The translations under genes were made by a program, and so were the position numbers. 64,000 nt of DNA. It comes from Ailanthus altissimus (lineage: Eukaryota > Streptophyta > Magnoliopsida > Sapindales > Simaroubaceae). Below, piece by piece: positions 37,525 to 49,899 of this stretch (position 1 is its first letter; each line of letters begins with the position of its first letter). Under the pieces are notes generated by a model, which saw only the letters and a program-made list of their open reading frames with translations, made no database searches and was not told the origin of the DNA. The stretch spans positions 6,649,001-6,713,000 of the forward strand of contig OX327697.1 in the NCBI GenBank assembly GCA_946807835.1, given 5' to 3'.

Positions 37525-38310
37525 AATCTTACATAGAAGACTAGGACATCAAATGTAATGGTTCTCAAAGAAATATTTGTACAAATGTACAAATTCTCTT
37601 AACTTTAATGAAAACACTGTAGTTTTTAAAATTCTATTTTGCTCAGCATACTAATATGGAAAATTACATAAACTGCCATTCAAAGAAACAAAAATCAAGA
37701 ATAAGAATCCTCTTGAGCTTCTTTACACTTATCTTTTAGGACCTGCCCTAGTACCATCTACCAAAGGATACAAATAGTACATAACAATAATTGATGATTA
37801 CACAAGTTTCACAAGGATATATCTCTTGCCCAACAAGTCAAAAGCCCTAGAAACCTTTTTTTACTATAAAACCCAAGTTGAAAAGTTAAGTTATAATAAA
37901 ATCAAAATAATTCACAGTGACTTTGGAGGAGAGTTTAGAGCCTTTGAAAATTACCCAAAACTTGAAGGAATCGTACAGATATTCATGTGCTCATAGACGC
38001 CACCAAAATAAAATAATTAAAAAGAAAGCATCCACATTTAACATAAATTACACTCACTTTATTGGAACAAGCCAATATGCCTCTTAGATATTAGTAAGAA
38101 GCTGTATATACTACAATCTATTTCATTAATAGGCTACCATCCAAAAAATTAGGAAATATTTCTCCATATGAAAAAATCTTTGAACATTCATCTAACTACA
38201 CATTAATCAAAACCTTTGGATGTGAATGCTACACTTTCTTGAGACCACACAATAAAAAAAAATAATTAATTTTCACACTTCAAGATATATCTTTATAAGG
38301 TATAGTCTAA
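37525..38310 (+). pseudogene. Element F: GAG-pre-integrase and integrase
   Basis: LHRRLGHQM (about 37528) is the pre-integrase motif. Then come GPALVPSTKGYK, stop, YITIIDDYTSFTRIYLLPNK (37741-37840) and HSDFGGEF (37913-37936), which holds a catalytic Asp of the integrase core. NISPYEKIFEH...TFGCECYTFLRPHN (about 38150-38260) follows. Stops interrupt the frame. Confidence 0.8.
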
Positions 38311-39049
38311 AGCACAAAGGTTATGTATGTCAACATCTATCTGGAGAGATTTTTATTATGAGGCATGTCACATTAAATGAAGAATCTTTCCATTTCTATT
38401 TAAATCATGCGTTTAAGACAACCAATCAAGATACTTTCATTGAGCCCAAAATCTTAGGTCAATAGGTCATCTACTTAACAAAACTATCTGAATCATATAA
38501 TGTCAGACCATATGTAGTTAAAAATGAACACCTCACAAACACTATAGTAAGAACAATTATCACCCTTGAGTCCTTGCCACACTAAGAACTCAATGAAGAT
38601 CATTATCAATAACACCATGAAAACTACAACATTGAACCACCAAACACACAAGACCAAAACTTAGTTAAGTAAACATCCTAACAATATCAAAAAAATCAAA
38701 ATACTTTGCCCACTCATCCTATAATCACAAGAGCAAAGAATGTTATACTCAAACTTAAATTGTACATAAGCATAGAATCAAATTCTCAATTCACTCCAAA
38801 AGTCAATTGAAAAAGCATTTAGATAAAAATTAGAAAATAGAAATGTAGGAAGAGTACAATGCTCTCATCAGAAACTAAAAATAGATCCTTATCCTTTAAA
38901 AACTAGAGATGAAAAAAATAGGAAACAAATGGATCTTTAAAATTAAGCACAAAGTTAATGGTACAATAGAAAGATACAAGACTTCGTGAACAAAGGTTTC
39001 TTCAAACTCTTAGAGATTTTAATAAAACCTTTAACCATGTAGTAAAGCC

Positions 39050-40290
39050 ATATACAATCAAAATTGTTCTAACATTAGCCCTTATAAATGAATGAAAGTT
39101 GAAGCAAATTGATATAAATAATGCATTCCTTAATGGCGATTTGACAGAGAAAATGTACATGAATCAACTTAAAGGCTATGAAGATGTAAAGAAACAAACA
39201 AATTGTGTGCAAGCTGATAAAAGCACTCTATCAACTGAAACAGGCTCCAAGGGCTTAGTTTGAGAAATTAAAGAAATCTCTAATGGGTTAATGGTTTAAG
39301 GGAACAAAGTTAGACACCTCTTTATTTATCAAGAGGGACAAAAAAGACTTAACATTGTTACTGATCTATGTTGATGACATAATAGTCATTAAAAGTAATG
39401 AAAAAATAGTACAATAACTAATAGATAATTTGATAGCTGTTTTACCCATAAAGACCTTGGAGATTTGCACTTCGTTCTTGGAATTGAAGTAACCAGATCA
39501 CAAACTTCAATTTTTCTGTCATAAAGTATATCCGTGATCTTTTAAATAGAATAAATATGTCAACTTGTAATGACAACATTATACAACTAACCTCAAACAT
39601 CAAGTTGACAAAAGAGAATAGGAAGAATTTCCCAGCCTAACATTATACAAAAGTATCTTTAAGAGCCTATAGTATACCATATTAACTAGACTAAAACTAG
39701 CCTTTATAGTAAACAAATTAAGTTAGTTCATGAACAATCCACAAATTCATATTGTATTGTTGTATGAAAAACCTAAAATACCTCAACAAAATAAAGGATT
39801 ATAGGTTGGAGCTCAAGAAATCAGAAGCATTAGAATTAATTGTATTATGTAATGTTGATTAGGGATGCAACACTGATGATAAAAGATCAGTTTGAGGCTA
39901 TCTTATATTGATATCCTGGAGTTTAAAGAAGCAACAAATTGTTGTTAGATCAAGTGCAAAGCCAGAGTACAAACATTGATGATGCAAGTTCAAAAATCAC
40001 TCGGATCATACTATTAATTCAAGAGTTAGAATTGAAATTGAAAAAACCTCAAGTAATTTATAATTACAACATAAATGCAGCTTCACTGGCCTTAAATCCA
40101 GTTTACCATGTCAGAGCCAAGCACATATAAAATTGACATTCATTTCATAAAAGATAAAGTGAGCAATGGAGAATTGAAAATCAACTTTGTTTCTAGCCAA
40201 AACTAACTAGCTGACATCTTAACCAAGCCACTCAACTTTGACATATTCAACCATCTGAGAAGTAACCTTAATGTTCATCCAAGAACATTA
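39050..40290 (+). pseudogene. Element F: reverse transcriptase and RNase H
   Basis: INNAFLNGDLTEKMYMNQLK followed by GYED (about 39114) and LIYVDDIIV (YVDD at 39367-39378) mark RT. KDLGDLHFVLGIEVTRS follows. RNase H shows CNVD (stop) GCNTDDKRSV near 39850, with the first catalytic Asp position kept. The polyprotein ends with ADILTKPLNFDIFNHLRSNL at about 40213-40272. Multiple stops make it inactive. Confidence 0.8.
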
Positions 40291-40294
40291 AGCT

Positions 40295-40304
40295 TGAGAT
40301 GGGA
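40295..40304 (+). other. Polypurine tract of element F
   Basis: Purine-rich gagatggga ends immediately before the 3' LTR (TGTTGAAATGC). Confidence 0.65.
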
Positions 40305-40665
40305 TGTTGAAATGCTTGAAATATCATAATTGAAAAGGCTAGACACTAAACCCTCAAGCTGACTAGTATCATCTCTCTAGTTGTAGAATGTTGTCCTAAA
40401 AATAAAAGTTTTTCTTTATGTTGCAGTAGTACATGTGACTAGGATTTGTCCTTTATTAGCCTCATGGCTTTGTCTTTTCTTTAAAAGTTAGTGGTAGTAG
40501 TGCTCTTACTTCTATGCATATAACCTTTGGTAATAGTTATATAGTGCATGTGATTGTTAGTAGTAGATATTTTGAGTTATTGGTTATAAGTTTGTAGAGC
40601 CAAGTTAGAGCAACTATTACACTGATTTTGAAATACTAAAAATAACCTTTCTAGCCATTTTTTCA
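40305..40665 (+). repeat. 3' LTR of element F
   Basis: 361 bp, TGTTGAAAT...TTTTTCA, uninterrupted sister of the 5' LTR. Confidence 0.9.
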
Positions 40666-41110
40666 ACTTGCTATTAATCGTTTAGCCAACAATTAATTGT
40701 TCTACAAGAGCCTACTGCTATTGGTGATTATCAAACTATGGGTTTTAAGATAGCATCATTTTGGATATAGTTTTATCATATTTCGAATGCCTGTATGAAC
40801 ACTCAGACTTATGTAATCCTTGCAGGTGTAATTGGCTCAATGGATGAGGTTTATCAAGGTTAGCTATAACACTTTTTGGGAAGATTTATGCAAATTAGGG
40901 TTAATATTAATATCACCAAACTTCCTCACAAGTTCTTGAATTGGAGTTATGAAATGAGGTGGTGGAAATTTTATTAAAATATGAATGATTTTCAGTACTC
41001 TACTATAATTGTTGTATTCTGGGTCACCTCTTTTGAGAATGTGTAACCCGATGTTTTGTGAACGGTAAATTTAAGCCTCTTAGATATGGGGATTAGATTT
41101 AGGTGCAATC
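40666..41110 (+). pseudogene. LINE ORF1, 3' part with zinc knuckle
   Basis: After F the frame continues QQLIVLQEPTAIGDYQTMGF, then KIASFW, then VILAGVIGSMDEVYQG and GRFMQIRVNINITKLPHKFL, matching the second half of the plant LINE DUF4283 domain (GRF.R..V.IDITKPL). A shifted frame at about 41005-41105 gives CCILGHLFRECVTR and PLRYGDWIR, a damaged CCHC knuckle and the YG.WLR motif that follow it in these proteins. ORF1 protein binds the LINE RNA. It is non-functional here. Confidence 0.65.
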
Positions 41111-42119
41111 TTTCACCACACACAAAGAAACACACATGAGTACAAAAAACAACATAGAGATATTGAAAGCCATGCAAGCGATCTAATCCATAAACCTAGG
41201 GATAGCTCACACCCAAATGGTTAATGGTAGATAAGAAAGGGCTATGCAGATTTAGGCTACGAATATCGGGGGAGTAATAAAAGGAATACGAATACCACTA
41301 ACCAGGTTAAGTATGGCTCATCAAGTGTTTCCGCAAAAGGAAATAATATTGTGATTTCTATGCCTTCCAAGAAATTAGAGTGGTTTACTTTATCAAAATG
41401 AAAAACTTAGTCCTGTATCAATAAGTCTTTAGACATGTCGAGTTGTCCTATGAGAAAGAGTGTATAGTTTATGATTCATTGCATATTTTAGAGATGCGAA
41501 CTATGAAAAAGTTTATGTATGTCAGCCTGACTTTAACTCTTAATTTGAAAAGATAAAGAGGATTAGATATAATTGAATTAAATAAACCAAAATTTTCTAA
41601 GAAGTTGTTGATTTGATATTGTTTGCAATCTTTGGAGATGGTTTGAAGCAAGTGATGGATGTGGTCAGGGTCAACCATGACGACATTAGCCCTAAAATTG
41701 ATACCAACCCGATCTCATCTAATGTGTCAACCTTTGAGCGGTTGGTTTTGATAGGTTAAAAACAATTAACTAAAAAAAACTCAAAATAAATCTCAGAGGC
41801 ATTTTTTATTAAATTCTCCCAAGAGCTTGCATAAGTTTCTACATCTTAATGCTTTTATCTATATACATGAAGAAAAAAGGCACCCATATCAAACTAGGGA
41901 AATAAGTTTCTAGACCTTAGATGATGTTTTGTTTGATATTTAATCTACAGAAGATTATGTTTTCCCTTTTTCCCTTACCAATTGATAATGTTGAGTTCAA
42001 TATATCAATATTCGATGCACAATAGGGCTATTAGTCATTATGAAACTCTTAAGCTGGAATGGTTGGGTTTGTATGATGGCCGAAAGTTCCTTATTTTACA
42101 TGGTTACATACAAGATTAT

Positions 42120-43330
42120 ATCCCACACATGGTGTTCTTCATGGAAACAACTGCTTGACAGGATCAAATTTAGCTGTTTATAAGCCAATTAGGCTTTTTA
42201 GGAAAGCTTGTAGTTGAGATAATGGGACGTAGTGAGTGTCTCTATTTATTTTGGAGTAGTGAAGTTTTTATTAATCTGTTGTTATATTCCAAAAATCATA
42301 TTAATGTTGCGATGACTACTTACAATTATAAGCAGGTTTATGCATAGACACTATTGAGATGACTACAGTCTTTGTCAAACTTTCCATAGCTTTGTGGTGG
42401 AGATTTTAATGAAATTTTATTTCAAGGGAAAAATGGTGGTCATGAGAAAAATGTTAGCCACATAGAGGGGGGTTTCGAAAAGTCCTTGATGATTATTTTT
42501 TCATGGATTTAGGTTTCTATAATCTACAATTTACTTAGGTTACTGGCAAAGATAGGGATGGTTTCATCAATGAGAGATTGGATAGGATGGTTTGTGACTC
42601 AATATAGCATATGTTTCCCCTCGTCACAATTACCCACCTTTGGCTTTGAGGCTCTGACCACATGCCATTATTGGTTGGGATCCTAGACAACTATATTTTT
42701 AAATGCTGAAAGGGTAACCATTCCCTTAGATTCCATTTGAAAAGGCCTGAGCACATGATTAAGAGTATATTGATTTAGTTAATCTTCATTGTCAGTATTT
42801 GACTTTGAATGACAAAGTAGAGACTTGTTGGCTAGAATTAATAACTGTGGGGTTTAAGGACTAGAATTCTATCTCATTTAGAAGTCTATGAGATTGAATA
42901 AGAATTACAAAAAATTAGGGTTAGATAGTCTTCAAAATTCCTTAGGTGGCCATAATTGAAAGTAGAATAGATGACTTAAGAAAACTCTTGGTTCCTTAAC
43001 TAATAATGAAGAAATGTATTAGAAGCGAAGATCTTGGGTGAATTAGCTTTAGAATGGGGATAGGAACTTACATTATTTCCACAATTAAGCTTCCAAAAGA
43101 CGTACCCACAATTTAATCCTTGATTTTTTTGGATAAAAATTATGTTTGGTAGAGTGGGATTAATGGTATTCATAAGGTAATTCATGAGTATTTTTCTAAT
43201 ATCTTCTGTTATGCTTCTCTCACAAAAACAAATTTACTCCTAATTTTTAGTAAGGTAGTGTGGAAAACTTTAACTACTGAAGTGGAGATAAATGTATTAC
43301 CATCCATTTACCATAAGGCTGTTAACACAA
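42120..43330 (+). pseudogene. LINE ORF2: endonuclease and linker
   Basis: The endonuclease domain reads MVFFMETTAWQDQIK, QVYAQTLLRWLQSLSNFP, stop, LCGGDFNEILFQGKNGGHEK, DDYFFMDLGFYNLQFTQVTG, KDRDGFINERLDRMVCDS and GSDHMPLLVG. The GDFNE and GSDH motifs are catalytic in apurinic-endonuclease-like LINE nucleases. At about 43020-43200 a linker follows with GDRNLHYFHN, stop, ASKRRTHN. Reverse transcriptase is missing. Frameshifts and stops are frequent. Confidence 0.8.
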
Positions 43331-43374
43331 GTACAATACAAATAGAAATAATTAACCACAACAACTTTGGTGGT

Positions 43375-44737
43375 TGTTCGCAATTGACATATGCATATAT
43401 AAAAATGCAAGTGCACAAGTTATGAGTAAGTAATAAAGTGATGAATGAGTATTATCCCACAAAGATTGATCTTTTAAATTAATGCTAATTAAATATTACG
43501 TGTGTTCACAACTCAATTTTATCTAGGCTACTTTGATTCTAAATTGATTGCAAAAATTAAAGAAAATTAAACTAACAATTTTGATAAATCTAAGAGATAA
43601 AAAAATCTATAATAAAAGGGTGCTAGAGTCTTAACTTCCCTCTAATTTTTCCATATTCTTCATGTTTAGTGATTATTAACTAATCTTGTTCATCATTAAT
43701 CAAAATGTCAAAATTAATCTCATAACTTTTCCCAAGTGTAAATGAAATCCTAAGCATACATTTTCAACTTGATATCCCTATCTAACTTGACTATCTATGC
43801 AATCATTAAGCAACTTAAAGTGATTAATCAAGTGCTATTAGTCTCCTAACTCAATAACAACTAGGGTTATGCTTCCTAAATCCACTAAATGGGTTAATAT
43901 TTTTCAAGCATTAAAACCCAAAATTTAGAACAACAAATTCATTTCCAAACAAATTAGAAGCATTAAGAACAAAAAAATATAAAATGAATTAAACAAGACT
44001 TTATTAATAATCAACTAAATTATCAAAACATAGTATTATAGAGTTACATCAAGGCCTTAGAAAGAAAGTTTAGCTAATCATAGATGCACATAAAATTAAG
44101 ATTATTCAGAAATTTATAAGTGCAAATATTTCTCAACAATATCTACAAATATAAATTTCTAAACAAAAAGAGTAAAAACAAAATAGGGGAAAAAAAGAAA
44201 CTAGAATGAAGATGTCTTCAAGTCTTCAATTTGTCAAAGAGTTTTCAAGAATTGTAGCCTCAAAATGCCTTTCTTTCTCTAGAAGTGTGTATTTCTTTCT
44301 TCCCAATTTGTGCTCTTTCTTTCTTTTGAGTAAAGGCCTTCAGTATTCTATTTATAAGTTTCAAAGTGGGCAAAATATTAGGACATGAATACTGTTGGTG
44401 GTGTCGCAGTTTGAGTCTATTGGGGCCACAGCCCCAACTTTCTTCCAAGATTAAGGTCGTGACCAAGGTTATGTTTGCACTTTGTTTTGCTTGCTCCAAG
44501 GCCGTGACTTGGATTTTGAGGTTATGGCTTGGGTCTTGTGAAATAACCTTTTTCCCCTTTTTCTTTATTCCTTACTCTTTTTGATGCGTCGTTTTGTTAA
44601 AACTTACAAATTAAAAATATATGTATGAAAGTAACACATTCATACTCAAAATGAGTAAATATCAAGTTATTAGAGACAAAATATCATATATGTATATATG
44701 TGTGTATGTGTGTGTGTGTGTGTAAAATCACTTATCA
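43375..44737. mobile_element. Solo LTR, family G copy 1
   Basis: It starts TGTTCGCAATTG and ends CACTTATCA. The flanks gtggt (43370-43374) and atggt (44738-44742) match at 4 of 5 bases. It resembles 50558-52248, sharing a gcaagt.cac start block, a gatgaatgagt.tta.tcccaca-type block and the cacttatca end. A TA/TG microsatellite lies near its right end (44688-44723). Short opposing frames at 44206-44584 lie inside and are not supported as genes. Confidence 0.75.
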
Positions 44738-44742
44738 ATGGT

Positions 44743-45420
44743 GTTAATTAACATATTTTTCAATAAATTGATATTAATTATGTTAATTAAATTATAATTG
44801 TAATTCGGGTGCGCTCGGTTTGGTGTAAATTATAAATAGATATATAGTTGAACTTAAATTAATGTAATGTTGATATTTATTAATTATTTTTATTAATTAG
44901 TATGATTTGTAAATATTATGGTAATAATAATTTATATTTTATTAGTAGTAGTAGTAGTGATGATGATGATGATGATGATAATAATAATAATAATAATAAT
45001 AAGAACAACAACAACATTAATGTGTAGTTAAATCTATGATTGTAATTAGAAGTAGAATTAAAATTAAATTATAGTTAGAACTGAAATTGTAATTATAATC
45101 ATTATTGTTGAAATTGTAATATCAAATTTTATTATAAATAAAACTGAAAGTGGATTTGTCTATAATTGTAACTAGAATTAGAAGTGGGATTGTAATGGAG
45201 AGCATACATATAACTCCAATGAGATTGGAATTGGCATTGAAAATTAAAATTTGAAATAAATTATAATTGTAATTGGCATTATATTTAAAATTAAATTTAA
45301 AATTAAAAAATTATTTATAAATGTAATTGAAGCTTATATGATAATTAAAATTATAATTATAATTGTAATGGAGGGTAGACACTAAAATCTAAATTCTAAA
45401 TGAAATTGAAATTGGTTGTG
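44743..45420. repeat. AT-rich low-complexity tract with trinucleotide microsatellites
   Basis: Adjoining runs of (GTA)n, (GAT)n, (AAT)n and (AAC)n lie at about 44944-45016. Around them is a degenerate repeat of attgtaattagaatt-type units. The start (gggtgcgctcggtttggtg at about 44807) looks like the end of a small transposon, but no matching inverted end was found. Confidence 0.6.
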
Positions 45421-48400
45421 GGGACACAGCAAGAGACGGTGGAGCCAATTGAAATTTTCCTTCCACATTTCCATCATTCAAACACAGGCCACACTCATCT
45501 TTCCAATTTTCAATACCCTAATTAAAAAAAATAATAATCTTTTTATTTTCCTACATTTTCTCAACGGCCAAAAGTAACCTAAAAAACTCTCATCATCTTG
45601 CAAACAAAACTAGCATGTTTTTTTTTTTGAAAAAAATTAAAATTATTATTATTATTATTTAGAAAAGTTTAAAGATTGTGTATGTTGTTGTAGGTTTAAT
45701 AAGAGTTTGTGTATGAAGGTGAAGAAAGATTCTCAGTGGGAGAGAAAGAGTTTTGAAGTGATATGATATGTGAAAAATTACTTTGTTACATTAGATTTGG
45801 GATAAGACTTCTTACTTTTTACTCGTATTTATTTATTAAATAATTTTTGTTGACCTATTTTATTCATTAAATTATCACGTGCAATTAACTCAATAAAAAT
45901 AAATAAGTTATTGTATAATAAAATTAGTGAAATTGTCAAAATAAATGAAAACAAGCTAAGGATTTAAAGATAAATTTAAATTTTTTAAAATTCGTGAGAC
46001 AAATTTAGAATTAAGACCAAACTCATAGGATAAGATTGTCTTTATTTTTTTTTTAAAAAAAAATAGAAAACAAAATTCTTTTTTAATTTTAGGAACATAT
46101 TATGGAAGGTGTATTCGAGGTTTCTTTTTTCTTATGAGAATGATGTTAGATACTCTAAAAGTTATCTATGTTCGATATTTTAAAATTTATTTTAAAAATT
46201 GCTATCACAAATGAAGTGGTATAAAACATTATATTTATTAAGTAGATGGATATTTTTTACAAATTTTAAAATTATTTATTATTTTATTTTATTATTCATA
46301 TAATTAATGTCATATAATTTAATATGTAAATTTTTATGATTTTTTAACGTCTAGTATTACTCTTTCTATAAAGTGTTACACTTTCAGAGGTTGTTGTTTT
46401 TTTAGTGTATTGAATGCTGAATTTAAATTATTTTCGATAATTTATTTATTTTAAATGTTTTTTTTTTCAACTGAATACTAGAAATCTATTATTTATCACT
46501 AAATAAATTTAAGTTATAAGAATTAACTTAACGTTAAATTGAAAAACATCTAAATAACTTTCACGATTTTATTCTAAAATATAATATTAATTCTTTTTTC
46601 GCAAATAACCCTTTCTTCTTCTCGTATCAAAATATTATACTTAAAAGGTAATATCTATGGAATGTTAGTTTTCATATCTTTTATAGACATTAAAAAAAAA
46701 GGAAAAGAAAAGAAATCAGTATATGAATTCAGATTAATTTAGACTTCAACCAAATTCAAATTTATTCACATTTCAAAAGAAAAAACAAACACCATATGAG
46801 AAGAAATATATAATTTGCATTTACAATAGTAATAACCATAGTTTTCCATCAACAATGAAAAGATTACACGTAGTAAAAAATGACACGTGGACACCAACTG
46901 AAAAAAAAAACATAAAACCAAACAATAAAAAAGCGATGCATGGCAAAAAGTGTCAAATAAGATGTTGCTTTCAAGGTCGAGGACAGAACGCCGGAAGAGG
47001 AGCAGTTCCGCACGTTCCACAATTTGCTGCGGCACACACGGACTTTCTGCTACCAATCAATATCTAAGTTAGGCCGGAGAAGGAAGGATAGTTTTATTTG
47101 TGCATAGTGAGTCTCAACTCTCACGCACGTTAGCACAAACAGAAAAGCATGTGACAAAAGCATGCATGCCCTCAATTGAAGTTTGGGTTGAGTAAATAAG
47201 AGAGTCTCCAGAGACAAATAGACTCTTCAGACTTCAACCAGAATCTGAAATATCTCCAGGGAGACGTAAACTCTCCAAACCCATCATATTTCAAAGAGTC
47301 TCAAGAGATATTGTACTCTCCAAGAGGCTCCAAGGACACTTATGTTCAATTGAGTTACGTGGGTTGCATGTGGCTTGAGATGAATAATATAACAAAAATT
47401 GTTTGTTAAGTGAAAGGCGGTAATCTTTGTATAAGAAACGTCGATTTTGATCCACTAGTCATTTGCAAATCACGAAAAATTTGAAAATTTTCACCCTTTT
47501 CACCTTTATAAACTATAACTAGTGTACTTTTTTCGCCAAAAGGCGATTGATTGATTATTACTAAAACATATCTAAAATATTAAGAATATCTATTTGGAAT
47601 TATAGGTACCAAAATTAAACATAATTGGTCTGGCCAATTACAGTATACTATTTGTTCAATAGCTTTTGAGTGGATATTAATATAAGAATTAATATTTATT
47701 AATAATTTGATAAATTCTAAACTGTAAAATAGATCCAACGAATTAAAGAATTTTGGAAAGAAGTTAGTTAATTTCTTCTAAAATTCTCCTGCTTATAAGA
47801 ATAATAAAAATAAACTTTAAATTAAATTCGCACTCTCTTTAATTAAAATTTAAATTAAATTCATGCATAAATATTTTAAAAATTATTAAAATTTGTATTA
47901 TATAAATATAGATAATTATTGATGAATTATTCCTTCATCATTGACCGATTCATTGTTTAAATCATTTATTTATATACATAACAAATATTATTATCTTATT
48001 TATTTTTGTAAACACCGCTCTTTCTTGTAAATAATGATTTAAGTGTTAAATTTGATTTAAGTGTTAAAGTATTTTTTTATTGCATGAGGACGAATTACAA
48101 AAAAAAAATTAATATAGTATTATTTTTATAAGAGAATTAATAATGTAATAGTATTTTTTTTTGTAGAGGATGAACAATGTAATCATTAATAGGCAGAAAT
48201 AAAATAGTTATTAACTATGAAGATTTCGAACGAAGGAACTTTGGTAATCTATATTAATTTTTTTTTTTTTGAAAACATAGAAGAATAATATATATTTATA
48301 ATTAAATACACATTTTTCCATAATTTTCAAATCGATTCGTTAGGATTTGCTTAAAAATTTTAACGAGCTCACTATAGATGATACTTTTGAAACTTCTTTC

Positions 48401-49235
48401 AGAAAAAAGAAAAATCCTAAATACTAATCTCAAAACCATTTTGAAAGAGGTATATTTTGAAAGTGCGTTTATATAACGTGTTGCGAGTAAAAATAAGTAA
48501 TTGCGAGTAAAATGTATGTAATAAGTATTTATGATGTACTTATGTTAACAGCTTATAAGCAGATGATAGTACATTTTAATGAAGACCTAAAGTTCAAATC
48601 CTCCCTCCCCATATTAAAAAATTGCTTTGATGAATTTAAAACCATTTTAAGGGGATTGTCTTTGAAAATGCTTTTCTGTAAGTGTTTATAAAAGAAAAAA
48701 TATATAAAAAAGACCAGAAAATAATAAGCATCTATGGTTGATTTTTCTTATATAGTACTCTTAATACTTGCTGACCATTACATATATTTTTCTTTAAAAA
48801 ATTAATATAAGATAATTTTTGAAAAAATATTTAATACGTATCATCTTATATTATTTTTTATTGTATATTTCAACTAGATGTTATAAAATGAATAAAGTGC
48901 TTTCGATTATTGAAAATACGTTACTAATCTATTTTACTTTGGTTAGGAGTTTCAAATCCCCATGGGATTCGAGAATATATGAAGATAGAAATTTAAAATA
49001 GATACGAAATTTGTAAGATAATTTACAAATCAAATTTTTAGAAAGAAAAATATTCACAAATGTCTGCCGGGTATGGAACACGCATTTATTGTGCCCGCAA
49101 TTAAAAATATATCCTTGTCTAGTTTGTGTTTTTCCTGCGCCTTAAACTTTGTTTTTACTTATATCAAAATATTCTTATATTATTAATTATACTACCTCAA
49201 GTAGCCATTAAAAAGATATAAATAAATAATTAAAT
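45421..49235. other. AT-rich intergenic region
   Basis: No gene is supported. It contains a (TTA)n run near 45643-45660, a GC-rich island at about 46958-47065 (see findings), and a cluster of gagtctcc/agagac motifs at 47200-47330. The opposing frames at 46766-47067 overlap the island but show no known domain. Confidence 0.5.
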
Positions 49236-49848
49236 TTTTTACTCTAAACTTTGATAATTTTAAAGTCAACAAAATGAATTTATTTGTTGTTAGAAACCAT
49301 TGATTGAGATTAATAAAAATAAATGAAAACGCAGCAAATAAACTAAATTTATAATGATTCAACTCAATATGAATCTACGTTTACTTTCACCGAGCTTCGT
49401 CAACTCACTTGAATGCACTATAATATTGATTTTACAATAGAGATACATGGAAGCAATATCTTTATAGAATAAAAAGAACCTAAAAAAAATAGGAGTACCA
49501 TCCCACTTTCTAGAGTGAAAATTGATTCCTATCCATTGGATAGAGAAAATTTATGGAGAAGAGACTAATGAAGAGAAAGTCATACCCTTCTTCATGCTTT
49601 AGCTCCCTTTTTATAGGGTAATAGATGTGTAAAGATAGTAGAATCTGAGTTAAATTGGAATATCATAGTACTTTCTTAATTATTCTTCTCTTATTAAAGT
49701 CCTGCTAAAGGATGGTAATTCTCTTATTTACTTAGAATTTTCTAATACAGAGCCCTATTATAGTAAAGGCAACTCTTTTTTTTTTTATAAAAAAAACCAT
49801 TTAGCATTCTTTTTGGGCTTTGTAATAGATTAGGCCTACCAAAATTCA
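49236..49848 (-). repeat. 3' LTR of element D
   Basis: Aligns with 54849-55463. Shared blocks include actttcaccgag/actttcactgag, gcactataatatt and tctttatagaataaaa. The first bases have decayed (TG to TT). Confidence 0.85.
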
Positions 49849-49871
49849 AGGGAAAACGGGAGTCTCATAAT

Positions 49872-49899
49872 TTTCAATGTTAACTTATTAACATTGAAA
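49872..49899. other. Hairpin 24 bases inside the left LTR of D
   Basis: Perfect 12-base arms TTTCAATGTTAA / TTAACATTGAAA surround the loop ctta. It is the positional equivalent of the hairpin at 27527-27556 in element C. Confidence 0.7.

Larger units (their letters stand above)
33370..40665 (+). mobile_element. Copia LTR retrotransposon F inserted in LINE ORF1
   Basis: The 5' LTR (33370-35965, including a later insertion) and 3' LTR (40305-40665) both start TGTTGAAAT and end TTTTTCA. On the plus strand follow a primer-binding site (35969-35981), gag, zinc knuckle, protease, pre-integrase, integrase, RT, RNase H and a purine tract before the 3' LTR. LINE similarity breaks off at GCP (33369) and resumes with QQLIVLQEPTAIGDYQTMGF (about 40690), showing that F split an existing ORF. 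Flanking pentamers (tgccc, acttg) do not match. All coding parts carry stops. Confidence 0.9.
33040..43340 (+). mobile_element. L1-type LINE, decayed, interrupted by Copia element F
   Basis: Plus-strand pieces of ORF1 lie on both sides of F (33200-33369 and 40666-41110), followed by ORF2 endonuclease (42120-42690) and the linker before the reverse transcriptase (about 42990-43200). The RT domain itself is absent, so the element is truncated or deleted at its 3' side near 43340. The start is approximate. The order ORF1 (with zinc knuckle), endonuclease, linker is that of plant L1 elements. Confidence 0.75.

Noticed and set aside
46766..47056. Minus-strand frame of 96 codons called as a gene
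   Set aside because: Most of it runs through AT-rich, low-complexity sequence with a hydrophobic bias and no domain. Only the GC-rich 110-bp island is of interest, and in a different frame.
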